The notes beneath the pieces were generated by a model. The model ran no database searches, was not told the origin of the DNA, and was given only the letters and a program-made list of their open reading frames with translations. Position numbers and translations under genes: made by a program. A stretch of 64,000 nt of DNA from Pseudomonas viridiflava (GTDB taxonomy: Bacteria > Pseudomonadota > Gammaproteobacteria > Pseudomonadales > Pseudomonadaceae): positions 62,001-126,000 of the forward strand of contig UVIF01000023.1 of assembly GCA_900596015.1 (NCBI GenBank). The letters run 5' to 3'. Positions 1 to 8,624 of this stretch are shown in pieces; the stretch's first letter is position 1; the number at the start of each line of letters is the position of its first letter.

Positions 1-968
1 CCGCTACGGTTCAAGGTGGCGAAGCTGGAACACTCGGTCATGCCGTAGCACTCGCGCAGAGGACAACCGAAACGTTGCTCGATTGCCGCCCAGTTGGTCA
101 GGCTCACACCCGCGCCCCAAAGGGTACGCAGGCTATGCCGGGCAGGCCACTGCTCGGCCGGCTGCTGCATGAGGATATCGATGATCCCGCCCAGGTAATG
201 CAACTGGGTCGCCTGCACTTGCACGCACTGCGCCCAGAATTTGCTGGCGGAAAAACGTCGAACCACGTTCAGGCTGACTTCGGCCAGAAACGGCATCAGC
301 AGCATCTGCGCGCCGCCGATGTGGCACAGCGGCTCCCACAACAGCAGCCGGTCACCTGCCTTGACATCGGCCACCTGCAGAACCGCCTCGCTGGCAATGC
401 GCAGCATGCGGTGGGTGAACACCACACCCTTGGGTGCGCCGGTGGTGCCGGAGGTGTAGATCACGCAGAGCGTGGCATCGGCCGCGCTGTCCTCGAGCCG
501 CAGCTTCGCTGTCGGGTAGGCCAGGGCCTGCTCGTGCAGCACGTCGATGCCGACATAGGTCAACTGCGCGGCCGCGCTGTCCGCCAGACGCTCGGCAAAT
601 TCTGCGTCGCCGACCACCAGGTCCGGACACGCGTGCTCGAACGGGTAGTCCAGGCCAGGGCCGCGCAACTTGGTGTTGATCGGAATCCACACCAGGCCGC
701 AGAGGATCAATGCGTAGATCAGCACGATCTGGTCGTCGCTGTTGCCCAGCATGACCGCAACCCTGTGTCCGGCGCGCAAGCCCCGGTCAGCCAATACCTG
801 CTGCAAGGCTGCGACCCGTTGGCGCAACTCCAGGGTAGCGAGCGATCGCCCCTCGAAGGTGACGCGCACGGCGTGGTCGTCGATCAGCAGGCCGGCATGG
901 ATCAACGGCGCGGTGGTGAGCTGATCGTGGCTGATGCGATGCGGGAAAAAGCGAGTGTATGGATGCAT
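1..968 (-). CDS. AMP-dependent acyl-CoA ligase, 3' part cut by window edge
   Basis: Adenylate-forming enzyme that would activate a carboxylic acid to its CoA thioester using ATP. The reading frame starts at the ATG at 968 and stays open to the left edge, so about 320 residues of an expected 500-550 are present. It carries the P-loop-like A3 motif YTSGTTGAPKG near residue 165-175 and the A5 motif YGMTE near residue 305. It starts 4 bases after the stop of the permease gene, so it is very likely the last known member of the same minus-strand operon as the ABC transporter. The substrate cannot be told from sequence; CaiC-like and other small-acid ligases share these motifs. The pairing with an enoyl-CoA hydratase suggests breakdown of an acyl side chain (inference). 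Confidence 0.85.
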   Translation of the reverse strand, partial: MHPYTRFFPHRISHDQLTTAPLIHAGLLIDDHAVRVTFEGRSLATLELRQRVAALQQVLADRGLRAGHRVAVMLGNSDDQIVLIYALILCGLVWIPINTKLRGPGLDYPFEHACPDLVVGDAEFAERLADSAAAQLTYVGIDVLHEQALAYPTAKLRLEDSAADATLCVIYTSGTTGAPKGVVFTHRMLRIASEAVLQVADVKAGDRLLLWEPLCHIGGAQMLLMPFLAEVSLNVVRRFSASKFWAQCVQVQATQLHYLGGIIDILMQQPAEQWPARHSLRTLWGAGVSLTNWAAIEQRFGCPLRECYGMTECSSFATLNRS

Positions 969-971
969 CGT

Positions 972-2675
972 TCAGAGCCCTTGACGTTTGGAAGTGGAAC
1001 GCCGCGATACCCATTGGGCAATCACGGCAAACAGCACGATGAACACCAGCAAGGTGGTGGAAACCGCAGCCAGGGTGGGGGTGAGTGCCAGTTGGATGCT
1101 GTCCCACATCTGCTTGGGCAAGGTGGTATTGATGCCGCCACTGACGAAGATGGCGATGGTCAGTTCGTCGAACGAAGTGATGAAGGCCAGCAGGAACGCC
1201 GAGACCAGGCTCGCCGACATCAGCGGCAGGGTCACGGTGCGCAGTCGCGTGAACGCACCGGCGCCGAGAATCCGCGCGGCATCGTCCAGGCGCCAGTCGT
1301 ACTGCTTGAACGCAGCCGACAGGGTGACTACCACATAGGGCAGGGCCAGTACCGTGTGGCCCAGCACCAAGCCGATGTCCTTGCCCGCCAGGCCAAGCCT
1401 GGAAAACAGATACAACAGGCCCAGGGCAATCACGATGCGCGGCACGATCAGCGGGGCGATGAACAGTGCGAACAGGCCCTTGCGCCAACCCGCGCTTACC
1501 CGGGTCAAGGCCAGGGTCGCACCGAAGCCCAACACCAGCGCCAGCAGCGCGGTGGCCACCCCGACGCCCAGCGAGCGGAACAGGGCCGCCTGCCATACGG
1601 CGGACGTGAAGAACTCCTCGAACCATTTCAAGCTGAACAGTTTGGGCGGGAAGGCAATGAACGGGCTGCTGGTGAATGCCAGCGGAACGACCACCAGCAC
1701 GGGCAGAATCAGCAGCATGACCAGCAGCACGCTGTAACCGGTCAACAGGGCTCCATCGCCACTGCGCCGCGGCGCTTTGCCCCGGCCCGAAAAGCGGTGC
1801 CCCAGCCAGACCAGGATCTGCAGACCCATTCCGGACTGACGTTCCTTGGGCGCTTCGCCACCGAGCGACGACAACCCGGCGATGCGGTCGTAGATCACGA
1901 ACACCACCAGCGAGCAGGCCAGCAGGACCACCGACAGGGCACCGGCGAAGTTCATGTCGAACAGGTCGAGCACCGAGGAAATCACCAACTGCGCCACCAT
2001 CATTTCCCGTGGCGAACCCAGCAGCGCAGGCACGATGAAGAAGCCCAGGCTGGTGATGAACACCAGCAGACCCGCTGCGGCGATGCCGGGGGCCGACAGC
2101 GGCAAAAAGATGCTGAAGAAACTCATCGAACCGCTGGCGCCCAGTGTCTGTGCGGCCGGCGCGAGCCGCTGATCGATGCTGCGCATGATCGGCAGCAGGG
2201 TGATCACCGCCAGCGGCAGCATCGAGTGGACCATGCCGATCAGCACCCCCGAAAGTGCGGGCACCAGGCCGGACGGGTTGTCCAGCACGTCGGCGGCGAG
2301 CGTGGTCAGCAGGCCCTTGCGTGACAGCAGCAGCATCCAGGCATAGGTCTTGACCAGGTAGCTGGTCCAGAACGGCAGCATGATCCACAACAGCCAACGC
2401 TCACGACCCATGGGCGAGAGCCGGGTGAGCAGGTAGGCCACCGGGTACGCGAGCAGCACCGACAGCACGGCCGTCAGCGCCGAGATCCAGAAGGTTATGC
2501 CCAGCACGCGGGCGTACACCGGGGTCGAGGCGATCCGTTCGAAATTGCCCAGGCTCAGCTCACCGCTGGCGTTCTGGAAACTGCCCATGAGCATTTCCGC
2601 CACCGGCAGCAGAAAGAACAGTGCCAGGAAAAGCAGGGCGGGGATGGCCGGAATCAGGCCTTTGCGCCAGTTCAT
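972..2675 (-). CDS. ABC transporter permease, two fused PotB/PotC-type domains
   Basis: Inner-membrane permease of 567 residues. It contains two complete binding-protein-dependent permease domains in tandem, each with an EAA-type loop (LGASGSMSFFSIFLPL in the first half, LGAGAFTRLRTVTLPL in the second). Polyamine-type importers usually encode these as two proteins of about 280 residues (PotB and PotC), so this is a fusion. The start MNWRKG at 2675 is chosen because it overlaps the ATPase stop by 4 bases (ATGA); a longer in-frame extension would run deep into the ATPase gene. Partners are the ATPase upstream and the periplasmic binding protein before it. The substrate is unknown; polyamine, Fe3+ or small organic cation importers all use this architecture. 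Confidence 0.88.
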   Translation of the reverse strand: MNWRKGLIPAIPALLFLALFFLLPVAEMLMGSFQNASGELSLGNFERIASTPVYARVLGITFWISALTAVLSVLLAYPVAYLLTRLSPMGRERWLLWIMLPFWTSYLVKTYAWMLLLSRKGLLTTLAADVLDNPSGLVPALSGVLIGMVHSMLPLAVITLLPIMRSIDQRLAPAAQTLGASGSMSFFSIFLPLSAPGIAAAGLLVFITSLGFFIVPALLGSPREMMVAQLVISSVLDLFDMNFAGALSVVLLACSLVVFVIYDRIAGLSSLGGEAPKERQSGMGLQILVWLGHRFSGRGKAPRRSGDGALLTGYSVLLVMLLILPVLVVVPLAFTSSPFIAFPPKLFSLKWFEEFFTSAVWQAALFRSLGVGVATALLALVLGFGATLALTRVSAGWRKGLFALFIAPLIVPRIVIALGLLYLFSRLGLAGKDIGLVLGHTVLALPYVVVTLSAAFKQYDWRLDDAARILGAGAFTRLRTVTLPLMSASLVSAFLLAFITSFDELTIAIFVSGGINTTLPKQMWDSIQLALTPTLAAVSTTLLVFIVLFAVIAQWVSRRSTSKRQGL

Positions 2676-3736
2676 GAGGCGGCCTGCGCGGGCAGCAGGG
2701 TGGCCCGTGTGGGATTCCAGGCGATGCCAACCGGATCGCCGACGCGCGGACTGAGCTCGCGGGAACAGCGCACACTGAAGCGGTTGCCCGAAGGCAGGCG
2801 GACCAGAGCACGGGTGTCGCTGCCGAGGAATACGCATTCATCGACGATGCCCTGCAGCAGGCCGGCAGCGGGCTCGGTCAGGCGCGCGGCTTCCGGCCGG
2901 ATGAGCAGGAACGCTTCGGTCCCGGCACTCGGCGCCTGGTGCCCGGCGCAGCCAGCCAGATCCAGCCGTTGGCCTTCGACCTGCAGGTGGCCGGTGCCGT
3001 CGCGCTGGCCCTGGAGCAGATTGGAGTGGCCGATGAATTCCGCGGCGAAGCGGGTTGCCGGGCGATCGTAGAGTTCTTCTGGCGTGGCCAGCTGTTCGAT
3101 GCGCGCGCGGTTCATCAGGCAGATGCGGTCGGACAGGGTCAACGCCTCTTCCTGGTCGTGGGTGACATAGATGAACGTGGCCCCCAGCTCCTTGTGCATG
3201 CGGCGGATTTCCAGCTGCATGTGCTCGCGCAGGTTCTTGTCCAGGGCGCCCAACGGCTCGTCGAGCAGGATGATCGACGGGCGGTAGGCGAAGCAGCGGG
3301 CCAGGGCGATCCGTTGTTGCTGGCCACCGGACAGTTCGTTCGGGTAGCGGTGGGCGAAATCCTCCATGCGCACCATGCTCAAGGCGTCGTCGACCGCCTG
3401 GTTGACCTCGGCCTTGGGGTATTTGCGCATGCGCAGGCCGTACGCCACGTTGTCGCGCACGCTCATGTGCGGGAACAATGCATAGCTCTGGAATACCAGG
3501 CCGATGCCACGCTTTCCGGGGGCGATGTGGGTCGCGTCCTGGCCATCGATCAGCAACTGCCCGCTGTCCGGTGGAACCAACCCGGAGATCATCTGCAGCA
3601 GGGTGGTCTTGCCTGAGCCCGAAGGCCCGAGCAGGGTCAGGAACTCGCCTTCGCGCACCTGGATATCGGTGGGTTGCAGGGCGACGAACTGACCATAGGT
3701 CTTGCCCAGGCCACGGGTTTCAAGTTTCACGCTCAT
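2672..3736 (-). CDS. ABC transporter ATP-binding protein, PotA/FbpC type
   Basis: Cytoplasmic ATPase of 354 residues that powers the fused permease encoded directly downstream. Visible motifs: Walker A GPSGSGKTT near residue 37-45, signature LSGGQQQR near 135, Walker B IILLDEP and the switch histidine in YVTHDQEEA. A C-terminal TOBE-like regulatory region follows from about residue 240. Length is normal for the PotA/FbpC/UgpC group. The gene lies 12 bases after the binding-protein gene and overlaps the permease gene by 4 bases, so the three are translated as one operon. Confidence 0.93.
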   Translation of the reverse strand: MSVKLETRGLGKTYGQFVALQPTDIQVREGEFLTLLGPSGSGKTTLLQMISGLVPPDSGQLLIDGQDATHIAPGKRGIGLVFQSYALFPHMSVRDNVAYGLRMRKYPKAEVNQAVDDALSMVRMEDFAHRYPNELSGGQQQRIALARCFAYRPSIILLDEPLGALDKNLREHMQLEIRRMHKELGATFIYVTHDQEEALTLSDRICLMNRARIEQLATPEELYDRPATRFAAEFIGHSNLLQGQRDGTGHLQVEGQRLDLAGCAGHQAPSAGTEAFLLIRPEAARLTEPAAGLLQGIVDECVFLGSDTRALVRLPSGNRFSVRCSRELSPRVGDPVGIAWNPTRATLLPAQAAS

Positions 3737-3748
3737 GCATCGACTCCC

Positions 3749-4813
3749 TTACGACAAGATCCAGGCGTTGAACCGCTCGGTCACGGCAGTGCGGTTCTCT
3801 GCCCACCAGGCAGGGCTGGGCAGACGCATGTTTTCCAGGTTCTGCGGGGCGGTCGGCAGCAGCGCCGCGCGCTCTGCGGGGATGAATTCGAAGGATTTGC
3901 GGTTGGTCGGTCCGTAGGCAAGGGTGTCGGTAAAGTCGGCCTGGCGCTTGGCGTCGGCGCAGAAGCGCACGAACTGTTTGGCCATGTCAGCGTGTGGAGT
4001 CCCCTTGGGGATGGCCCAGCCTTCGATCGAATAAAGCCCCTGGTTCCAGACGATCTGCACCGGCGCGCCGTTGTCGATGGCGGCTTGGGCGCGGCCGTTC
4101 CAGGCCGAGATCATGTCGACTTCGCCGCTCTGGATGGCCTGCATGGCTTGCGCGCCGGAGGTCCACCACAGGTCGATGTGCGGTTTGATCTTGTCCAGGC
4201 TCTTGAACGCGCGGTCGACGTCCATCGGGTACAGCGCGTCGAGGCTGACGCCGTCCGCCAACAGGGCCTGTTCAAGTGTGTCCAGCGGGCTGCGGCGCAG
4301 GCAGCGGCGACCGGGGAATTTCTCGACGTTCCAGAAATCTGCCCAGCTCTGCGGGCCCTTGCCGTCCTTGAAGGTGTCGGTGCGGTAGGCCAGCACCGTG
4401 GAGTAGACGTCGACACCCAGGAAGTTGGCGGTAATGGCTTCGGGAAGCAGGTCGGGGTATTCGCTCGCCGACAAGCCGATGGGTTCGAGGAAACCCTGGG
4501 CTTCGAGGTAGGGGATGTCGGCGGAAATGGTCAGGGTGGTGACGTCCCACACGTAATTGCGGGTTTTTACCATGGCCGAGAATTGCGCCACTGGCTGGGA
4601 TTCACGTGCCACGCTGATGACTTTGATGCCGGTGGCTTTTTCGAAGGGGTCGTAGAAAGCCTTGCGGTAAGCCACGGTGTAGGGACCGCCGGGGTCGGAG
4701 ACGATGATCTGTTTATCGGCGGCGCGGACCACGCTGGGCAGGCCGCAGACCAGTGCGACCGTGGCGCCGGCCTTGAGCAACCGACGGCGCCCGGGGTTGG
4801 AAGGTGTGTGCAT
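3749..4813 (-). CDS. Periplasmic solute-binding protein, PotD/PotF-like, Tat-type signal
   Basis: Extracellular solute-binding protein of 354 residues, component of the importer encoded downstream. The N-terminus has a twin-arginine-like stretch (RRRLLKAGA, residues 9-17) followed by a hydrophobic segment ending near VVRA, so export by Tat is likely; this differs from the Sec signals usual in PotD/PotF. The body has the type-II binding-protein pattern (IIVSDPGGPYT near residue 34, WDVTTLTISADIPYLEAQG in the middle). No ligand-binding residue set that I can match fixes the substrate. The gene follows the enoyl-CoA hydratase gene after a gap of about 250 bases that holds a REP pair. Confidence 0.87.
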   Translation of the reverse strand: MHTPSNPGRRRLLKAGATVALVCGLPSVVRAADKQIIVSDPGGPYTVAYRKAFYDPFEKATGIKVISVARESQPVAQFSAMVKTRNYVWDVTTLTISADIPYLEAQGFLEPIGLSASEYPDLLPEAITANFLGVDVYSTVLAYRTDTFKDGKGPQSWADFWNVEKFPGRRCLRRSPLDTLEQALLADGVSLDALYPMDVDRAFKSLDKIKPHIDLWWTSGAQAMQAIQSGEVDMISAWNGRAQAAIDNGAPVQIVWNQGLYSIEGWAIPKGTPHADMAKQFVRFCADAKRQADFTDTLAYGPTNRKSFEFIPAERAALLPTAPQNLENMRLPSPAWWAENRTAVTERFNAWILS

Positions 4814-4950
4814 GACAGTCTCCTACAGAAAACGAATGGATCGTTGGGTAGTCAGGACGTCGGCAGTCAAAGTGTTGCTATAGCCGGGGTAGGTACATGG
4901 CCGCCGCCGTGCGTGGTGCGATGAAATCATTCCCCGCGGGAGCGGGCTCT

Positions 4951-5040
4951 GTGGGAGCGGGTCTCTGCCCGCGAAAGGGGCTTCACGGTATATCAGTGAC
5001 TCCGCGTTGCTGCCTTCGCGGGCAGAGCCGCGCTCCCACA
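4951..5040. repeat. REP pair (BIME), class A
   Basis: Two oppositely oriented palindromic units of the form GGAGCGGGTCTCTGCCCGCG (4951-4976 and 5015-5040), separated by about 38 bases. An extra truncated copy of the GGGAGCGGGCTCT core precedes them at about 4938. They fill the gap between the enoyl-CoA hydratase and binding-protein genes of one strand, where REP elements often act as mRNA 3' end stabilisers. Confidence 0.85.
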
Positions 5041-5067
5041 ATCAACTCACTTTCACAAGGCAGGGCT

Positions 5068-5826
5068 CTACTTGGCGCGGGCCTTGAAGAAGGCTTCCAT
5101 CATTCGCTGCGGCTCGCCGGAGTCGTATGCTTCTTTCTGCAGGCGTCGGCCGGCTGCGATGCAATCCTTGAAGCCGGGCTCGCTCATTTCGCGGAAGCGC
5201 TGCTTGTCCAGACGCATGGCGATCGGAGGCTTGGCGGCCAGCTCTTCGGCGATTTCCAGGGCTTTGCTCATGACCTGATCAGCCGGCACCAGATGGTGGA
5301 TCAAACCGATCTGCTTGCATTCATCGGCATTCATCAAACGACCAGTCAGTGTCAGCTCGATGGTGCGCGACATGCCCAGCATGCTGTTCATGATCCACGG
5401 ACCGGTCGTGCTGGGGATGCCCGAGTTGATCTCTGGCTGGCCCATGCGCACGCCCGGGTGGCCGACGCGGATGTCGCCCAGCAGCGCGACCTGAAACGCC
5501 GAACCGGCCGCAGTACCATTCAGGGCGATGATCAGTGGCTTGGACAGCCCGCGCAAGGTGGCGTAGTAGCGCTCCCACTCGCCGACCCATTCCACGGCGC
5601 GGTCCCCGTCGAAATCATGGGCTTCGGAGAGGTCCTGGCCTGCGGAAAAAGCACGGTCACCAGCGCCGGTCATGATCACGGCCTTGATCGCCGGATCGGT
5701 GTTGTAGCCGTTCAAGGCTTCGATGATTTCGTTACGCATCGGCGTGGTCCAGGCATTCAGCACGGCCGGACGATTGAGGGTGATGACAGCGACAGGCCCT
5801 TTTATTTCTAGCACGATGTCTGACAT
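5068..5826 (-). CDS. Enoyl-CoA hydratase/isomerase family protein
   Basis: Crotonase-superfamily enzyme of 252 residues acting on an acyl-CoA. The start MSDIVLEI at 5826 is preferred over an upstream ATG at 5871 because homologous proteins begin here and a GAG-type ribosome site precedes it. The oxyanion-hole segments are visible as GAGDRAFSAGQDLSE near residue 50-65 and NGTAAGSAFQVALLGDIRVG near 100-115; the usual catalytic Glu of hydratases in the second segment region is not obvious, so isomerase or hydrolase activity remains possible. It is the first gene of the minus-strand set that continues with the ABC importer and the acyl-CoA ligase, suggesting that the imported compound is activated and degraded as a CoA ester (inference). 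Confidence 0.85.
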   Translation of the reverse strand: MSDIVLEIKGPVAVITLNRPAVLNAWTTPMRNEIIEALNGYNTDPAIKAVIMTGAGDRAFSAGQDLSEAHDFDGDRAVEWVGEWERYYATLRGLSKPLIIALNGTAAGSAFQVALLGDIRVGHPGVRMGQPEINSGIPSTTGPWIMNSMLGMSRTIELTLTGRLMNADECKQIGLIHHLVPADQVMSKALEIAEELAAKPPIAMRLDKQRFREMSEPGFKDCIAAGRRLQKEAYDSGEPQRMMEAFFKARAK

Positions 5827-5933
5827 GTTTATCTCAATGCGATAGTTGATGTGGAATAACGATAGAATCATCTCGCAGGATGCGCAACAGGTTTGTGTGG
5901 AAATCTTGGGCTTGAGTAAACGGCTGAAAGATT

Positions 5934-6083
5934 CGCGGCGGGGTGTCAGGTATTGCGCGGTGATGGTTTCGCGGCCGATGACCGCTCCTACAGGGTCTAA
6001 ATCGTAGGAGCGGTCCGTGGCCGCGAAGGGCGCGGCGGGGTGTCAGGTATTGCGCGGTGGTGGTTTCGCGACCGATGACCGCT
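5934..6083. repeat. REP cluster, class B, with 97-base direct repeat
   Basis: Holds REP units at 5967-5993, 6003-6028 and 6063-6083 of the class GGAGCGGTCNNNGGCCGCGAA. The segment beginning CGCGGCGGGGTGTCAGG occurs at 5934 and again at 6031, with the following REP half, so about 50 bases are directly repeated with a 97-base period. The rest of the gap between ppnN and the hydratase gene shows nothing else. Confidence 0.8.
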
Positions 6084-6102
6084 AACGCCGTGCGGGGGCG
6101 GG

Positions 6103-7476
6103 TCAGGTCACTACGCGGTAGCACGGCACGTAGGCTGCGCCACCTGGCAGTTTCATGCGGTTCTGCTCGACGAACGCCTGCAGCAGTTTGTCCAGTGGTT
6201 CCATGATCGCGGCATCACCGCGGATCTGGTACGGGCCATGCTCTTCGATCAGACGGATGCCCTTGTCCTTCACGTTGCCCGCCACGATCCCGGAAAACGC
6301 CCGGCGCAGGTTCGCCGCCAGTTGGTGCGGGGGCAGGGCGCGGCTGAGTTCAAGATTGGCCATGTTGGCGTGGGTCGGGTCGAACGGCCGCTGAAAGCTT
6401 TCCTCGATCTTCAACAGCCAGTTGAAGTGAAAGGCGTCGTTGCGCTCGCGGCGGAACAGCTTCACCTGCTTCAACGACTCGGTCATTTCCCGCGCCACGT
6501 CGGCCGGGTTGTCGATGATGATCTGGTAATGCTGCCGAGCCGCCTCGCCCAGGGTCGCCACGACGAACTGGTCCAACTGCTGCAGATATGCCTGAGCGCT
6601 CTTGGGGCCGGTCAGGATTACCGGAAACGGCAAGCCCTGGTTGTCCGGATGCATCAGAATGCCCAGCAGGTACAGGAACTCTTCGGCAGTGCCTGCGCCG
6701 CCAGGGAAAATGATGATCCCATGACCCACCCGCACGAACGCTTCCAGACGCTTTTCGATATCCGGAAGAATGACCAGCTCGTTGACGATCGGGTTCGGCG
6801 CTTCCGCCGCGATGATGCCCGGCTCGGTCAAGCCCAGGTAACGCCCGCCGCTCATGCGCTGCTTGGCATGGGCGATGGTGGCGCCTTTCATCGGCCCTTT
6901 CATCACGCCAGGGCCGCAACCGGTACAGATGTCCAGCCGGCGCAGACCTAGTTCATGGCCGACTTTCTTGGTGTACTTGTACTCGTCCGAATTGATCGAG
7001 TGTCCACCCCAGCACACCACCATCTTCGGCTCGAGGCCGGCACGCAGGGTGCGGGCGTTGCGCAATAGATGAAAGACGTAGTCGGTGATGCCTTGGGAAT
7101 CGCTCAGGTCGATGCGCTGGCTGTCCAGCTCGCTTTCGGTATAGACAATGTCGCGCAGTGCGCTGAAGAGCATCTCGCGGGTGCTGGCGATCATCTCGCC
7201 ATCGACGAAGGCGTCCGCCGGGGCGTTCAACAGCTCCAGGCGCACGCCACGGTCCTGTTGATGGATGCGTACTTCGAAATCCCGATAGGCATCGAGGATG
7301 GTCTTGGCGTTGTCGACATGGGCGCCGGTATTGAGAATGGCCAGGGCGCACTGGCGGAAGAGGGTATAGGTACTGCCTGAACCGGCGGCACTGAGTTGCT
7401 GCACTTCACGCTGGGAGAGGGTTTCCAGGCTGCCCTTGGGGCTCACCGACGCATTGATCACATTTCTTGGGGCCAT
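6103..7476 (-). CDS. ppnN: Nucleotide 5'-monophosphate nucleosidase, LOG family
   Basis: Cytosolic enzyme of 457 residues that hydrolyses nucleoside monophosphates to a free base and ribose 5-phosphate, as E. coli PpnN (YgdH) does. The LOG/lysine-decarboxylase-like signature is clear: CTGCGPGVMKGPMKGA in the middle and PGGAGTAEEFLYLLG further on. The family-typical N-terminal and C-terminal extensions of PpnN are present (start NASVSPKGSLETLSQ, end GGAAYVPCYRVVT), which separates it from the short plant-type LOG proteins. The start at 7476 (MAPRNVIN) has the ribosome site AAGGGAA upstream; a longer frame to 7545 has none. Single gene; flanked by a REP cluster downstream. Confidence 0.93.
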   Translation of the reverse strand: MAPRNVINASVSPKGSLETLSQREVQQLSAAGSGSTYTLFRQCALAILNTGAHVDNAKTILDAYRDFEVRIHQQDRGVRLELLNAPADAFVDGEMIASTREMLFSALRDIVYTESELDSQRIDLSDSQGITDYVFHLLRNARTLRAGLEPKMVVCWGGHSINSDEYKYTKKVGHELGLRRLDICTGCGPGVMKGPMKGATIAHAKQRMSGGRYLGLTEPGIIAAEAPNPIVNELVILPDIEKRLEAFVRVGHGIIIFPGGAGTAEEFLYLLGILMHPDNQGLPFPVILTGPKSAQAYLQQLDQFVVATLGEAARQHYQIIIDNPADVAREMTESLKQVKLFRRERNDAFHFNWLLKIEESFQRPFDPTHANMANLELSRALPPHQLAANLRRAFSGIVAGNVKDKGIRLIEEHGPYQIRGDAAIMEPLDKLLQAFVEQNRMKLPGGAAYVPCYRVVT

Positions 7477-7882
7477 TCTATATTCCCTTAACGCTACGTG
7501 GCGCGACCACATGGGCCGCGCTGTCCGGATAATGAGCGACTTCACCGGCGCCGGGCTGTCTGGCCCGGGCGCTGGGTCTGCTGGTCCTGCGGGTGAAAAA
7601 CCGGTTCCTCCCCAGTCTTGGGGCAGTTGGACACCGGCTTCATCTTACTCCGCGGTGCCGCGCGGCGGTCAACGTCCGTCGCCACAAAAACTTCAATGCA
7701 GTGAATCGCTTGGCAGCGCACCGGGTTACCTGTGACACTTACGCCGACCGAGTCGTGAACCTTACACCCGCACGCCCGGTCGATAGCTGCGGCCCATTGG
7801 TTTACTTGTGCCGCTTTCGGGTCAATGCTGTGGATACCCGCCAGCGGTTGTCATGGCCCGTCTACTTCCTGGAGAACACCCC
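7477..7882. other. Intergenic region between ppnN and pcs
   Basis: 406 bases separating divergent genes. It must hold the promoters of ppnN (minus) and pcs (plus), but I cannot assign clear -35/-10 boxes. No REP element, terminator or convincing small gene is visible. The ribosome site GGAG of pcs is at about 7871. Confidence 0.5.
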
Positions 7883-8602
7883 GTGATACTGATCAGACCC
7901 TCGGCCACGCTCAAAGCATGGGGCGCCCACGGCTTCACCGCCACCGGCGTGGTGCTGGCCTTTCTCGCCACACTGGCGCTGTTCGACGGCCAGCCGAAAA
8001 TCTGCCTGCTGTGGCTGGGCCTGGCGCTGGTGGTCGACGGCGTCGACGGTGCACTGGCACGCAAGCTCAACACCCAGTCGTTGCTGCCACACTTCGACGG
8101 CTCGACACTCGACCTGGTGATCGACTACCTGACCTACGTGTTCATTCCGGCACTGTTCATCTATCGCTACATTCCACTGCCCGAATTCACCTTGCTGATC
8201 ACCGTCAGCATCATTCTGGTGTCGTCGTTGTTCTGTTTCTGCAACGTCAACATGAAGAGCAAGGACAACTACTTCGTCGGCTTTCCCGCGGCCTGGAACG
8301 TAGTGGCGCTGTGCATGTACATCATCTCGCCGTCGCCGTGGATCGCGCTGCTCACCGTCGTCGGGCTGGCGCTGCTGACCGTCACCAAAATGAAGTTCCT
8401 GCACCCGTTCCGAGTTCGTCGCTTCATGGCGGTGAACATCGCGGTGACGTCGATCTGGCTGCTGTGCACCTTCGTGCTGATCCTCAACCACCCCGCCAGC
8501 AACCCGGTGGCCATGAGCCTGTGGAGCTTGATGTCGGCGTACTTCCTGGGTGTCTGCTTCTGGCGCACGGCGGTCGAATGGATCGGCCGCACGCGCGCCT
8601 AG
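7883..8602 (+). CDS. pcs: Phosphatidylcholine synthase
   Basis: Inner-membrane CDP-alcohol phosphotransferase that condenses choline with CDP-diacylglycerol to give phosphatidylcholine and CMP. The family signature is complete: DGVDGALAR, then about ten residues later G-S-T-L-D-L-V-I-D, i.e. the DG..AR.....G...D...D catalytic pattern with residues near 50-75. Seven or eight hydrophobic segments follow. The start is taken as the GTG at 7883 (VILIRPSATLKAW), with GGAG 8 bases upstream; the protein is then 239 residues, the normal length of bacterial Pcs, and the N-terminus matches that of known pseudomonad Pcs. An upstream ATG at 7853 is possible. Its presence implies the cell can make phosphatidylcholine from host or environmental choline. 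Confidence 0.92.
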   Translation: MILIRPSATLKAWGAHGFTATGVVLAFLATLALFDGQPKICLLWLGLALVVDGVDGALARKLNTQSLLPHFDGSTLDLVIDYLTYVFIPALFIYRYIPLPEFTLLITVSIILVSSLFCFCNVNMKSKDNYFVGFPAAWNVVALCMYIISPSPWIALLTVVGLALLTVTKMKFLHPFRVRRFMAVNIAVTSIWLLCTFVLILNHPASNPVAMSLWSLMSAYFLGVCFWRTAVEWIGRTRA

Positions 8603-8624
8603 CAGGCGACAAAGCAGTTGCCGG

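Noticed and set aside
75..2324. Long plus-strand open frame of 749 codons
   Set aside because: It is antisense to the acyl-CoA ligase and permease genes, has a composition dominated by Gln, His, Arg and Gly, and no family motif; a GC-driven shadow frame.
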